From NCBI RefSeq assembly GCF_014202505.1, contig NZ_JACHGW010000004.1, forward strand, positions 186,001 to 250,000: a DNA stretch of 64,000 nucleotides. Direction: 5' to 3'. The notes beneath the pieces were generated by a model. It was not told the origin of the DNA, did no database searches, and worked only from the letters and a program-made list of their open reading frames with translations. Positions 7,619-16,079 of this stretch are shown piece by piece. Position numbers and translations under genes: made by a program. This stretch comes from Armatimonas rosea (lineage in GTDB: Bacteria; Armatimonadota; Armatimonadia; Armatimonadales; Armatimonadaceae). Each line of letters starts with the position of its first letter. Position 1 is the stretch's first letter.

Positions 7619-10301
7619 TCGCGCCATCGTCGTACCAGAGCGGCGCAAGCAGGCTCGCCACCTCGCCGCCCTCACCGAGCTCTAGCCCACAGTGCGCGGC
7701 AAAGCGCTCCACAAAATCCAGCGCGAGCGGGACAAGGGCGCGGTAGGCTTCCGGGGCGAGCGTGCTGTAGAGACGGAACCCGATCAGCTTGCCGGAGTCG
7801 TTGAGCGCCACGAGCTGGCGCGCCACCACCCGGCCTTTGTCATCCCGGACATAGACCACGCGCTTGTTGGCATCGCAGGCATTGGCGATTGTCGAGAAGG
7901 CGTTGTTGGAGCCAAAGCTCAGGCAGGTCTCGAAGTAGTTTCCCATCTGCAAGACAGAGAGCGGGTCGGTTTCAAACGCTAGGTCGTAGCCAGCAATGCT
8001 CTCACGGTAGGCTCCTCTCCAGCGCTCCGTCTCCACCCCACGCTGCGCTAGCGCTTCGAGAAAGGCTTTGTTCGCGGGCTGACGACGAGCCCAGTCGTGG
8101 TCCCCTGCGACATAGGCACGCAGTAGACGGATAAGCAAGCGCCGGTTCTCCGACGGGTCCATGGTCAGGAGCGCGGCGTTCATGATATCGGGGGTGAGCG
8201 TGAGCGTGAGGGCTTGGCTACCTAAGATTGCACGGAGCCGGTTGCGGTAGATCTGCTCGACCGCATGCGTGAGAGCGTCAAAACGTAGCTCCCTACCGCG
8301 GTTCTCCACCGCCTCAGCGAGCTCCTCTTGGATCGTCTTGGTGAGCGCTTCAGGGTTCGCCAGTCGGGCGCACACCGACTCGTAGCGCCCCACAAGCTCG
8401 GGGCGTGTGGCGAGAAACGCGGCCTCACGGGCAAGCCGCTCTGGAAGCGCGAGGAGACGTGCCATCCCAGGTGGCAACGGCTGGGTCGCGGCCCACGCGA
8501 GTGCGGGGGAGTCCGGGAGGAGCGCGGCGATGGGAGCCCACTCGTCGGCGATTGCAGTGGGGCAGGGGTCAAGCTGGGCGACCGGCGCAAGCGCATCGTG
8601 CCCAAGGAGCAGGGCGTTTCCCAGCTGTGCAAGGTTCTCCAGGGCCCGCTTGGGCTGGCGCTGAGCAAGCTCGACTAAGATCAAACGCAGCTCGGGAAAG
8701 CGCTTGAGGTGCTCCGTAAAGGCACACACGGAGTCGATCAGACCCCAGTTAGGTTCAATCGGAGCGAGGGCGTCCAGCACCGCCTCAAAGTCTGCCTGAC
8801 TCTCCTGTGCCAGCCGCGCGGTGACCGTCAGAACCCACGGATTCATCGTCGCACTCTGGAGGGCCTTGGTCGACGCGTAGCATAATTGATCATCGGTCAG
8901 TTCGTGCATCCGAGCAAGGAAGCCGTCCAGAAGCCAGTAGAGGTCATCGCCCGCTCCTCGGACCAGATTGTTTAGCAGGGGCAGGCGCGCAGCAAGCTGA
9001 GGGAGCCTGCGCCGCTGGTCGCGTGGCAGGTGCGTGGCGTGGTTGATGAGCGCCTCAAACAGCCCCTGCTTGAGCTCGGGTGGCTGGGTGCGGACGACTC
9101 GTAGGAGCTCGGCAAGATCGGTGCGAAACTCCGCGACACTCGTGTAGTAACACAGAAGGAGCGTCACCGAGTCGAGCGTCCCGGGGAACTCCTGCTCAAG
9201 ATTCCAGCCTAGTCGGTAGAGCTCTGAATCGGCCGCAGGCCAATCCATCGCCCACAGCTTCCGCTTGAAATAAACCTCCTCGGTAAGCGCGGCATCCTGG
9301 CAGCGCTCGTAGAATCTCCCCAGCTGCGCCACCTCACGCTGTCGCTCCTCCCGCCAGCGCACCGATTTCAGGACAAGGGCATCGGCGCGCTGCTGTCCCT
9401 TGAGCCGATTCTTGAGGGTTAGCTCGGGGTGCGGCCAGAGCTGACCCGCACCGCGGAGCACGAGCCCAAGCCACTCAGGGGATGTGCCACACGCCAGCAC
9501 GCCAAAGAGCGCCTCGTGCATGTTCTTCGCCTGCCGCACGAGTGCCCCATCGGTGTTCTCCCCATCAGGGAGGTGCTCGCGCTGGCAGAGCACCTCGACC
9601 AGCTCCAGCGCAAGGGGCACACTCTGCCAGGGAACGTCCCGAAGCGCATCACGTACCCCGGGCCGCTTCAGCCACGCACGTCGAAGAACGGTCTGCGTGA
9701 GAGCCTCCTCGACCTTCGCCACGGCCTCCCCGGCGCGCACGGCACACCGAAGCTCCTCAGCAGCGATCGGCAGAGTCGCCAGCTCGTCCAGCAGCGAGAG
9801 CGGAAACGCCGGGTTCTGCGCCAAGAGCCGCGCCGCCAGCTCGGGATGGGGCGGCAGGCACCACTCTCCCGCACAGACCATGCGCAACATCGCGATCAGC
9901 GGCCGGACATCGTCGGGGGTGAGCGGGTTCTCCACGAGGCGCTGGAGCGCGGGAAGCGCCATACTTCCCCATCGTGCGAGCTGCTGGCTCGGCGAAAACG
10001 GCAGCGCATTCTCACAGCACGCCTCGGCGATCAGAAGCTCAGGGCCACTCGCCTCGGAGAAGGTCAGAAACCACTTGGCCTGCTCCAGTCGGTACTGAAG
10101 CGTGTCGGTCGGCTGCCGGAGCCCCTGGAGCTCGTAGAGGCGCTTCTGGGTCTTCCAGAGCAGGGCCGCATCGGGGCGCGTGCCGCCCCAGGTCAGCCGC
10201 CCCTCTTCCCAGCACAGAGGTGCCTCCAGCCACGCCACCTGCGCCCGGAGCACCCCTGCCCCAAGGTGCGCTCGTTTTTGTTCTCGCCGCTTAAAACTCA
10301 T
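7521..10301 (-). CDS. Large uncharacterised protein, 926 aa
   Basis: Long and mostly helical, rich in Leu, Ala, Arg and Glu, and without a signal peptide or membrane segment, so probably cytoplasmic. Most of it resembles an alpha-solenoid. The last 200 residues differ and contain a compact, distinctive block (SVLQMGNYFETCLSFG, then NAFSTIANACDANKRVV and GRVVARQLVA). I believe related blocks occur in Planctomycetes and other environmental bacteria without assigned function. The start MSFKRREQ at 10301 is preferred over upstream in-frame codons because an AGGG sits just upstream and TACAGT lies 15 nt before it. It overlaps the lipoprotein gene by 98 bp at the 3' end. Confidence 0.72.
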   Translation of the reverse strand: MSFKRREQKRAHLGAGVLRAQVAWLEAPLCWEEGRLTWGGTRPDAALLWKTQKRLYELQGLRQPTDTLQYRLEQAKWFLTFSEASGPELLIAEACCENALPFSPSQQLARWGSMALPALQRLVENPLTPDDVRPLIAMLRMVCAGEWCLPPHPELAARLLAQNPAFPLSLLDELATLPIAAEELRCAVRAGEAVAKVEEALTQTVLRRAWLKRPGVRDALRDVPWQSVPLALELVEVLCQREHLPDGENTDGALVRQAKNMHEALFGVLACGTSPEWLGLVLRGAGQLWPHPELTLKNRLKGQQRADALVLKSVRWREERQREVAQLGRFYERCQDAALTEEVYFKRKLWAMDWPAADSELYRLGWNLEQEFPGTLDSVTLLLCYYTSVAEFRTDLAELLRVVRTQPPELKQGLFEALINHATHLPRDQRRRLPQLAARLPLLNNLVRGAGDDLYWLLDGFLARMHELTDDQLCYASTKALQSATMNPWVLTVTARLAQESQADFEAVLDALAPIEPNWGLIDSVCAFTEHLKRFPELRLILVELAQRQPKRALENLAQLGNALLLGHDALAPVAQLDPCPTAIADEWAPIAALLPDSPALAWAATQPLPPGMARLLALPERLAREAAFLATRPELVGRYESVCARLANPEALTKTIQEELAEAVENRGRELRFDALTHAVEQIYRNRLRAILGSQALTLTLTPDIMNAALLTMDPSENRRLLIRLLRAYVAGDHDWARRQPANKAFLEALAQRGVETERWRGAYRESIAGYDLAFETDPLSVLQMGNYFETCLSFGSNNAFSTIANACDANKRVVYVRDDKGRVVARQLVALNDSGKLIGFRLYSTLAPEAYRALVPLALDFVERFAAHCGLELGEGGEVASLLAPLWYDDGAITWAELRQSAVSAEPSTRSHRSAPLPESAPGG

Positions 10302-10474
10302 CCCTGTCGTCCGTTTACTGTATCGCAGCATCGAGGGCGAATGGCAAAGAGAAACCCACCCGGCCTCGTACCTCGGCCACCCTCCCTTGCCGCAACGCCC
10401 AGAGGGCACCCGGGCCGGGGGGGGGCTAAAACTCCGGGAACTCGTGCGCCGCTGGCGTTGTTGGAAGCGGCGCA

Positions 10475-11677
10475 ATGCAAAAGACCTCCTCCCCCTCCCT
10501 TGACTGGCCTCAGTGGCGCGGTCCGCGGCGTGATGCCCATGTTTCTGGATTTAAGGTGCCGGCAAAGTGGCCCGCACAGCTCACTAAGAAGTGGTCGATC
10601 ACCGCAGGGGAAGGGCACTCTTCGCCGATTATTGTCGGGAACCGCGCTTTTGCCATTGTCCGACAGGGCAACGACGAGCACGTGCTCTGTCTCGACATGG
10701 CGAGCGGCAAGACCGTCTGGCAGGACGTGGTCGCGGCCCCGTTTGATAGCGTTATTTTTCCGGCCACGCGTCTGGGGAAGGCGCCCCGTTCGACGCCGCT
10801 GTGGCACCAGGGGAAGCTCTACACCATCGGGGTCAATGGGCTCATGACCTGCTTCGATGCCGCCAAGGGGAGCATTCTCTGGCGCAAGGACTTTGCCAAG
10901 CAGTTCCCCATCCCCATGCCCATCTGTGGCGCGTCGCTCTCGCCGCTGATCGACGGCAAGAAGCTCTATGTCCACGCCGGCCATGAGGCCACCGGGGCGT
11001 TTCTGGCGCTCGACAAAGATACCGGCAAGGAGCTCTGGGCCTGGAAGGGCGAGGGGCCGGGGTACACATCGCCGCAGCTCGCGACAATCGGCGGTGTGCA
11101 GCAGCTCATCACGGCGTCGCACAATCTGTGGATCGGCCTGAGCCCTGAGGACGGTAGCCTGCTCTGGAGCCTCGCCAACCGCCAGAACATGTTCAACCAC
11201 AACTCCATCACTCCCGTGATCGCGGGCGATACCGTGCTCTGCGGAGCCAACCAGCGCGCCACTTTCGCCCTCAAGCTGGCCCAGAGCGGTGGGAAGTGGA
11301 GCCCCACCAAGGTCTGGGAGAGCCGCGATGTCACCATGTCGACATCGTCGCCGGTGCTCGACGGCAAGCGGGTCTATGTGGTCAATGAGAAGCGCCGTGG
11401 TCAGGTCGCGGTGATGGACTTCGCCACCGGCAAGATCACGTGGGAGTGTCCCGGCAATAAGGGTGAGCAGGTGACCCTCTTTGATATCGGCCCCGCACTC
11501 TTGGTGTCTGCGCAGGGCGGCGAGCTGTTTGTCTACCAGAAAAACGGCGATACACTAAAGGAAACCGCAAAGTACGAAGTCGCCGACTCCGCGATGTGGG
11601 CCAGCCCCGCCATCTCGGGGAACCGACTCCTGGTCAAGGGCGCCGCCACCCTGGCGCTCTGGGAACTCCCTTCATGA
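10475..11677 (+). CDS. PQQ-binding-like beta-propeller protein
   Basis: A 400-residue protein of the PQQ-like (BamB-type) repeat family. It opens with WPQWRGP, a motif common at the start of such proteins in Planctomycetes and Armatimonadota. Repeats of the form [36 protein letters not shown] and [13 protein letters not shown] mark the blades. No signal peptide is visible in front of WPQWRGP, which leaves its location open. The stop overlaps the pseudopilin start (ATGA), so the two genes are translationally coupled. It is unlikely to be a quinoprotein dehydrogenase because the long catalytic inserts are absent. Confidence 0.82.
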   Translation: MQKTSSPSLDWPQWRGPRRDAHVSGFKVPAKWPAQLTKKWSITAGEGHSSPIIVGNRAFAIVRQGNDEHVLCLDMASGKTVWQDVVAAPFDSVIFPATRLGKAPRSTPLWHQGKLYTIGVNGLMTCFDAAKGSILWRKDFAKQFPIPMPICGASLSPLIDGKKLYVHAGHEATGAFLALDKDTGKELWAWKGEGPGYTSPQLATIGGVQQLITASHNLWIGLSPEDGSLLWSLANRQNMFNHNSITPVIAGDTVLCGANQRATFALKLAQSGGKWSPTKVWESRDVTMSTSSPVLDGKRVYVVNEKRRGQVAVMDFATGKITWECPGNKGEQVTLFDIGPALLVSAQGGELFVYQKNGDTLKETAKYEVADSAMWASPAISGNRLLVKGAATLALWELPS

Positions 11678-12534
11678 AAAAACGTCTTGGATTTACCTTA
11701 ATCGAGCTTCTTGTCGTGATCGCCATTATCGCGATTCTCGCCGCCATTCTTTTCCCCGTCTTCGCACAAGCCCGTGAGAAAGCCCGCCAGACCTCCTGCC
11801 TCTCCAACATGAAGCAGATCGCGCTGGGCGTGATGATGTACACGCAGGACTACGACGAGACCTTCCCCTTGGGCTCCTACATCCTGGGGACGATGACCGC
11901 CGCCGTGACCTGGCAGGACCTGGTCGAGCCCTATGTCAAGTCCGGGGCGGGGGCGACCAATGTCAATATCGTGGGCCGTGTGGACGCCCCCTTCTGGATC
12001 TGCCCCAGTATCGGCCCCAGCGCACAGAACCTGCCGATGGCCACGGGCGACACCGCGCCTTTTGCGACCTCGGGCGTCTCCCCCATCACCAACTTCTACT
12101 CCAAAGCCTTCTCGTACATGAACAACAGCAACCTCATGCCCACGAGCCACCGCGCTGCTCCCACGACGGGGGTCAATGGCTGGTTCCCACTGGGCATTCA
12201 GGGCATGGCGGGTGTCGAGGCCCCCGCCGAGCGGATCCTGGCGTGCGAAGGCATGGGCTATGTGGGCAATACCGGCGGCGATGACTGGACCACCAACTGC
12301 ACCAATGGGGTCGAGACCGGCTTCCCTAACCTCGCAGGGCGCCTGCTGGGCCGCGCGGACAACTACTGCGGGGCGCGCTACCGCCACAGCGGTGGTGCCA
12401 ACTACGCCCTCGCCGATGGACACGCCAAGTGGTTCAAGGCTCCGACCACCTCCTGGCGCGCCCCCGCCACCCGTGGCGCTGCCTGGCGCAAGTCGCTCGC
12501 GCCCAATGCCAGTGTCTGGTTCCGCGAGGACTAG
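11674..12534 (+). CDS. Type II secretion/type IV pilus-like pseudopilin (DUF1559 type)
   Basis: A 286-residue pseudopilin. It starts at the ATG overlapping the upstream stop. The prepilin signal [14 protein letters not shown], with the conserved Gly/Phe and Glu at +5, is followed by a hydrophobic helix and the phrase [19 protein letters not shown], highly typical of Armatimonadota and Planctomycetes. The C-terminal H-x9-DG tag is present as [12 protein letters not shown]. Processed by a prepilin peptidase, it would sit at the inner membrane or in a pseudopilus. A strong terminator follows at 12554. These genomes carry many such paralogs. Confidence 0.9.
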   Translation: MKKRLGFTLIELLVVIAIIAILAAILFPVFAQAREKARQTSCLSNMKQIALGVMMYTQDYDETFPLGSYILGTMTAAVTWQDLVEPYVKSGAGATNVNIVGRVDAPFWICPSIGPSAQNLPMATGDTAPFATSGVSPITNFYSKAFSYMNNSNLMPTSHRAAPTTGVNGWFPLGIQGMAGVEAPAERILACEGMGYVGNTGGDDWTTNCTNGVETGFPNLAGRLLGRADNYCGARYRHSGGANYALADGHAKWFKAPTTSWRAPATRGAAWRKSLAPNASVWFRED

Positions 12535-12553
12535 CTCCCGTCAAAGCGCACCC

Positions 12554-12590
12554 GCCCCGTGAGAATCTGCCTCACGGGGCATTTTTGTTT
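12554..12590 (+). terminator. Rho-independent terminator after the pseudopilin gene
   Basis: Perfect 10-bp stem GCCCCGTGAG / CTCACGGGGC with a 7-nt loop, followed by a T-rich run. It lies 20 nt after the stop at 12534. Confidence 0.9.
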
Positions 12591-12628
12591 TGACGTGTCA
12601 CGGGTAGAATAGGCGCAGGAGAGTGTAA

Positions 12629-13555
12629 ATGAAGAAAATAGGTGTTTTGTACGGACGTGAGAACACGTTTCCGGGTGCGCTGGTCGCCAAGATCAACGAG
12701 CTGGGCGCGGGAGCGATCACGGCGGAGAGCCTGTCCCTTGGGGCGATTACCATGGAGCAGCTCTACGACTACCGGGTGATCGTCGACCGCATCTCGCAGG
12801 ATGTCCCCTTCTACCGTGCCGTTCTCAAGCACGCCGTGATGCAGGGAGTCACCGTGATCAACAACCCGTTCTGGTGGACCGCCGATGATAAGTTCTTCAA
12901 CTACGCGCTTGCCCACAAGATCGGGGTCGCGATCCCCAAGACGGCGCTCCTTCCCCACAAGCAGCACCCACCGGATATCTCCAGTCAGTCGCTGCGCAAC
13001 CTGATGTACCCGCTCAACTGGGAGGAAATTTTTGAGTACATTGGCTTCCCCGCGTTTCTGAAGCCCTACTCCGGCGGCGGCTGGAAGCATGTCTACAAGG
13101 TGCACTCCCCCGAGGAGTTCTTCGCCGCCTACGACCAGACCGGCGATCTCTGCATGACCCTGCAGGCCAGTGTGGAGTTCACGGACTACTTCCGCTGCTA
13201 CGTGATCGGCAAGAAGAATGTCCACATCATGCGCTACGATCCCCGCCAGCCCCACGAGCGACGCTATGTCTTGGATGGCCCTCCCATCGACCCCGCCATG
13301 CACGACCGCCTTGTCGGCGACTGCCTCAAGATCTGCAACGCGCTAGGCTACGACATGAACACGGTGGAGTTTGCGGTCCAAGACGGCATCCCCTACGCGA
13401 TCGACTTCCTCAACCCCGCCCCCGACGCCGACTACCACTCGGTGGGGCCGGAGAACTTCGCCTGGATCGTCAATGCCATGGCGGAGCTTGCGATTGAAGA
13501 GGCCAACAAGAAAGTCACCAAGCCCAAAGACTACCGCTGGGCGAAGTTTCTGTAG
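12629..13555 (+). CDS. ATP-grasp domain protein
   Basis: A 308-residue ATP-grasp ligase-like protein related to the RimK/glutathione synthetase fold. An N-terminal pre-ATP-grasp domain (KKIGVLYGRENTFPGALV) precedes the grasp domain, with the ATP-binding LKPYSGGGWKHVY near residue 150 and a metal-binding DFLNPAPDAD near 260. Family enzymes join a carboxylate to an amine or thiol through an acyl-phosphate. The substrate is unknown. An AGGAGAG Shine-Dalgarno precedes the ATG. It lies close to an asparagine-synthase-like gene on the other strand, so a shared amide or peptide-like product is possible but unproven. Confidence 0.8.
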   Translation: MKKIGVLYGRENTFPGALVAKINELGAGAITAESLSLGAITMEQLYDYRVIVDRISQDVPFYRAVLKHAVMQGVTVINNPFWWTADDKFFNYALAHKIGVAIPKTALLPHKQHPPDISSQSLRNLMYPLNWEEIFEYIGFPAFLKPYSGGGWKHVYKVHSPEEFFAAYDQTGDLCMTLQASVEFTDYFRCYVIGKKNVHIMRYDPRQPHERRYVLDGPPIDPAMHDRLVGDCLKICNALGYDMNTVEFAVQDGIPYAIDFLNPAPDADYHSVGPENFAWIVNAMAELAIEEANKKVTKPKDYRWAKFL

Positions 13556-13578
13556 GCGGGGCCCCCTGGCCCCCACAA

Positions 13579-13635
13579 GGAGCGTCCCGAGGACGCGCAG
13601 AGGATTGTCTCTGCGTCCCCGGGACGCTCCCTTTT
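13579..13635. terminator. Large hairpin between convergent genes, probable bidirectional terminator
   Basis: A long stem of about 22 bp with small mismatches: left arm 13579-13602, right arm 13609-13630, 6-nt loop, then CTTTT. A second, smaller GGCGGGG/CCCCGCC hairpin follows at about 13641-13662. It sits between stops facing each other at 13555 and 13663. Confidence 0.7.
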
Positions 13636-13662
13636 CGGAGGCGGGGCTTTCAATCCCCGCCT

Positions 13663-14481
13663 TCAATCCCCCGCCGCACCGCGCAGAAATGCCTCGATCT
13701 GGGGCCGAACGTGCCCGGAATCATCCCAGCTCTCGGCCTCTTTCCAGGCGATACGGGCGTTTGCCGTCTCCCCGAGCGCCCAGAGGATCTTCCCCAACAA
13801 AAAGTAGTGCAGCGGAAGCATGGCTCCAAATAGAGTGCTCTCCGGAGTATCGCGGATGAGGCTCTGAAGCTCGCCGAGGGCCGCTTCGTGCTCCCCGTTT
13901 TCCTGAAGCAGCACCGCGAGAAAATGACGATCCGATCCCGCATGATCATCCGAACCACAGAGCACGATTGCCTGACGTTTTAGGCGAATAGCCTCCGGCA
14001 GGTTGCCCGTGTTGCGGTGCGCAATGGCCAGAAACGAGAGCGCCTCTGCATCGTTGGGGTGCTCCGCAGCGTACTCCGTTATCACCCGAACCGCCTCTTG
14101 GGGATCGTCTTTGTGGGCTTGCAAGAGCGCCCTTGCCGCTTGCACCCGCTCAAGCCGCTCCCGTGACGCTCGCAGCCGCTCCTCGGATTGCGCGTAGTCG
14201 TCGGCAGGGAGTAGCTGTCGTCGCATCGCATCCAGGTGCTTGGGACTTGCCTCGGGCGACTCGTCGATCTTGCGCTGTGTCTCGTCGTGGACGCGGCGGA
14301 TGTTGTCCAATCGCTGGAAGAGGTCTTTCACCCCTTGGTTCTTCTTCTTATCCGGCAGAATCTCCGCAATGCGCTGCCCGAGCGGTGCCCACTCCAGAAA
14401 GGTATCGATTGCTCGGTCCGTGAAGTTAGGCATCCGAGACTTCTCGGTGCGTTGTCGGAGGGGCACGCGCTCGTCGATCAT
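13663..14481 (-). CDS. TPR-repeat protein
   Basis: A 272-residue soluble protein. Residues 90-270 hold TPR-like helical pairs (AEHPNDAEALSFLAIAHRNTG, with its final residue continuing into the next repeat, and LGKILWALGETANARIAW). The N-terminal third is a charged coiled coil with many Arg, Glu and Gln residues (LDNIRRVHDETQRKI). It has no enzyme motif. It begins 6 nt after the stop of the asparagine-synthase-like gene on the same strand, so the two are very likely co-transcribed, and it may act as a scaffold for that enzyme. Confidence 0.75.
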   Translation of the reverse strand: MIDERVPLRQRTEKSRMPNFTDRAIDTFLEWAPLGQRIAEILPDKKKNQGVKDLFQRLDNIRRVHDETQRKIDESPEASPKHLDAMRRQLLPADDYAQSEERLRASRERLERVQAARALLQAHKDDPQEAVRVITEYAAEHPNDAEALSFLAIAHRNTGNLPEAIRLKRQAIVLCGSDDHAGSDRHFLAVLLQENGEHEAALGELQSLIRDTPESTLFGAMLPLHYFLLGKILWALGETANARIAWKEAESWDDSGHVRPQIEAFLRGAAGD

Positions 14482-14487
14482 GGCTTT

Positions 14488-15912
14488 TTACTGCAACAGC
14501 GGCTCAAGGACACCAGGGACGAAGTTACCGGAGAGCTGCTCCTGCTCCTCCCAGGCGGCGCGGAGCTTGTCTTCCCACTGGCGCAGGAACACCTGGCGGC
14601 ACCAGGCCTTGCTGACACGCCACGCCTTGTAGTAGGTATTGTTCTCCGTATCGCCCGCCACCGCCGCACGGGCACCGTCTTGGAAGCGCCGCTTGGTCGA
14701 GACCGGCATCTCGATCCCGGTCACGTGCTTGACCCCCGAGGCCACCAGCTCACCCTTGAGGGAGTAGAGCCGCTGGAGCGAGCCATTGAGAATCTGGTCG
14801 AAGGGCACTGCCACCGCCTTGTCCATCACCGAGCGCACGGTGAAGGGCGAGAAGGCCGTGAAGCCGTAGCGCTGGGCGGGGGCGAAGGTGCGGACATAGG
14901 CGCGGGAGAGGCCGCCGGAGTAGGTCGGGCTGTGCTTGATCGCGTCGATCCCCCAGCCTTCCTGGTAGAGCAAGGGGTTGCGCAGAATCGAGCTCAGGGT
15001 CAGGTCGGAGTCCTCCAGTGGGTAGCTCTTTGCGTTCTCATCGCCGCCGTCGCCGTCCATGAAGTAGGTTAGGCTGGGGTAGCGCTCGCGGACCGCCTTG
15101 AGCAGCGCGATTCCCGCGGCGGCGCACTCGACATCGAGCGGATGGTAGTCCTCGATACACGTGATCGCCTCCCGCAGGTTGTACTCCGATGCCGGCACGG
15201 TGACCCGCTCCCAGGTGTGGGCGATCCCAAGATCGCTCACGATCTTTGCCGCCTGCTCCGCATCGGCCCCCTTGCCGTCGTGGAGGTCCAGCGTGAAGGC
15301 GCGAATCTGGTCGGGGTTGCGGCCTAGCTCCGCCATCGCCTGACGGGCCAGTAGCAAGACACTCGTGCTGTCGATACCGCCGGAGAAGGCAATCCCCACA
15401 AGCGCCTCGGCGGGGAGTGTTGCGAGCCAGCCCTTGGTCGCCTCGTAGGCCGCCGTGAGATACGCCACCCCTAGGGCCTCGATATCGTCGCCGCCCTGCG
15501 CGACGGTCGGCTCCCAGAAGCGGGTGTAGACCGGCGCAGGGTCCGGGCAGCCGATCTGCTCGATCTCGGTGAGGTAGTGGGCAGGCACCATGCGGGTGTA
15601 GGTCGGGTCGAACTGCCAGCCGATCTTCTGGCTGACACACCAGTCGTAGATCGTGTCCATCCGGTCCGCAGTCACCAGAAACGGGCCATGGAACATCTTG
15701 GCAACAAAGTAGCGCAGCGGGACCCCGATCGTGCGGGCCATGCGTATGGTCTGCCCATCGCGCATCGTCCCGGCGAAGTGGCCGTCGGTCGAAGCCAGTG
15801 CCGCCACATTGCGGGTGGAAAGTGCCACCGCGATCCCGTCGTTGTCCGCTCCGGTGAGTGCGCTACTGCGAACTCCCACCAGGTCTACGAGTCTCTCAAT
15901 TCCGTGTAACAT
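14488..15912 (-). CDS. Asparagine synthase-family amidotransferase lacking the glutaminase cysteine
   Basis: A 474-residue protein. The synthetase half is clear: the PP-loop FSGGIDSTS at about 176-184 binds ATP, and a second conserved block is MDGDGGDENAKS. The N-terminus begins MLHGIERLVD, with no Cys at position 2, so the usual class II glutaminase activity is missing or replaced, as in beta-lactam-synthetase-like enzymes. It could therefore use free ammonia or close a ring on a bound substrate. It is coupled to a downstream TPR gene. No normal promoter stands out upstream; paired hairpins at 15956-16079 precede it. Confidence 0.8.
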   Translation of the reverse strand: MLHGIERLVDLVGVRSSALTGADNDGIAVALSTRNVAALASTDGHFAGTMRDGQTIRMARTIGVPLRYFVAKMFHGPFLVTADRMDTIYDWCVSQKIGWQFDPTYTRMVPAHYLTEIEQIGCPDPAPVYTRFWEPTVAQGGDDIEALGVAYLTAAYEATKGWLATLPAEALVGIAFSGGIDSTSVLLLARQAMAELGRNPDQIRAFTLDLHDGKGADAEQAAKIVSDLGIAHTWERVTVPASEYNLREAITCIEDYHPLDVECAAAGIALLKAVRERYPSLTYFMDGDGGDENAKSYPLEDSDLTLSSILRNPLLYQEGWGIDAIKHSPTYSGGLSRAYVRTFAPAQRYGFTAFSPFTVRSVMDKAVAVPFDQILNGSLQRLYSLKGELVASGVKHVTGIEMPVSTKRRFQDGARAAVAGDTENNTYYKAWRVSKAWCRQVFLRQWEDKLRAAWEEQEQLSGNFVPGVLEPLLQ

Positions 15913-15955
15913 GGCTCAGTCATTCGGCGACAGAGGCCAGATTTCCTCCCTTGGT

Positions 15956-16079
15956 CCCCCCCGATCAGAACGGGGGGCTGGAGAGCCTACGGCTGGAAAG
16001 GCCGTTCCGGCCATGGGCGGGAAGCGCCCTTCGTGTCGGAGCCTGCGACGACAGCAAGACGCCCCGATCTAAACGGGGA
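15956..16079. repeat. Intergenic stem-loops, two near-identical copies
   Basis: Two similar hairpins about 106 bp apart: CCCCG-ATCAGAA-CGGGG at about 15959-15975 (stem extends to CCCCCCG/CGGGGGG) and CCCCG-ATCTAAA-CGGGG at about 16063-16079. Between them lies another GGCCGTTCCGGCC palindrome. The second hairpin contains the stop codon of the M24 peptidase gene. They may serve as terminator or REP-like elements. Confidence 0.5.

Noticed and set aside
9429..10847. 472-codon plus-strand frame
   Set aside because: Antisense to the large gene at 7521 and then out of frame with the PQQ gene. Its composition is that of a high-G+C shadow frame.
12590..12610. TTGACG/TAGAAT promoter before the ATP-grasp gene
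   Set aside because: The spacing is only 9 bp, too short for a sigma-70 promoter, and the TTGACG overlaps the terminator tail.
14236..15072. 278-codon plus-strand frame
   Set aside because: Antisense to the asparagine-synthase-like gene and part of the TPR gene. No start signal or homology.
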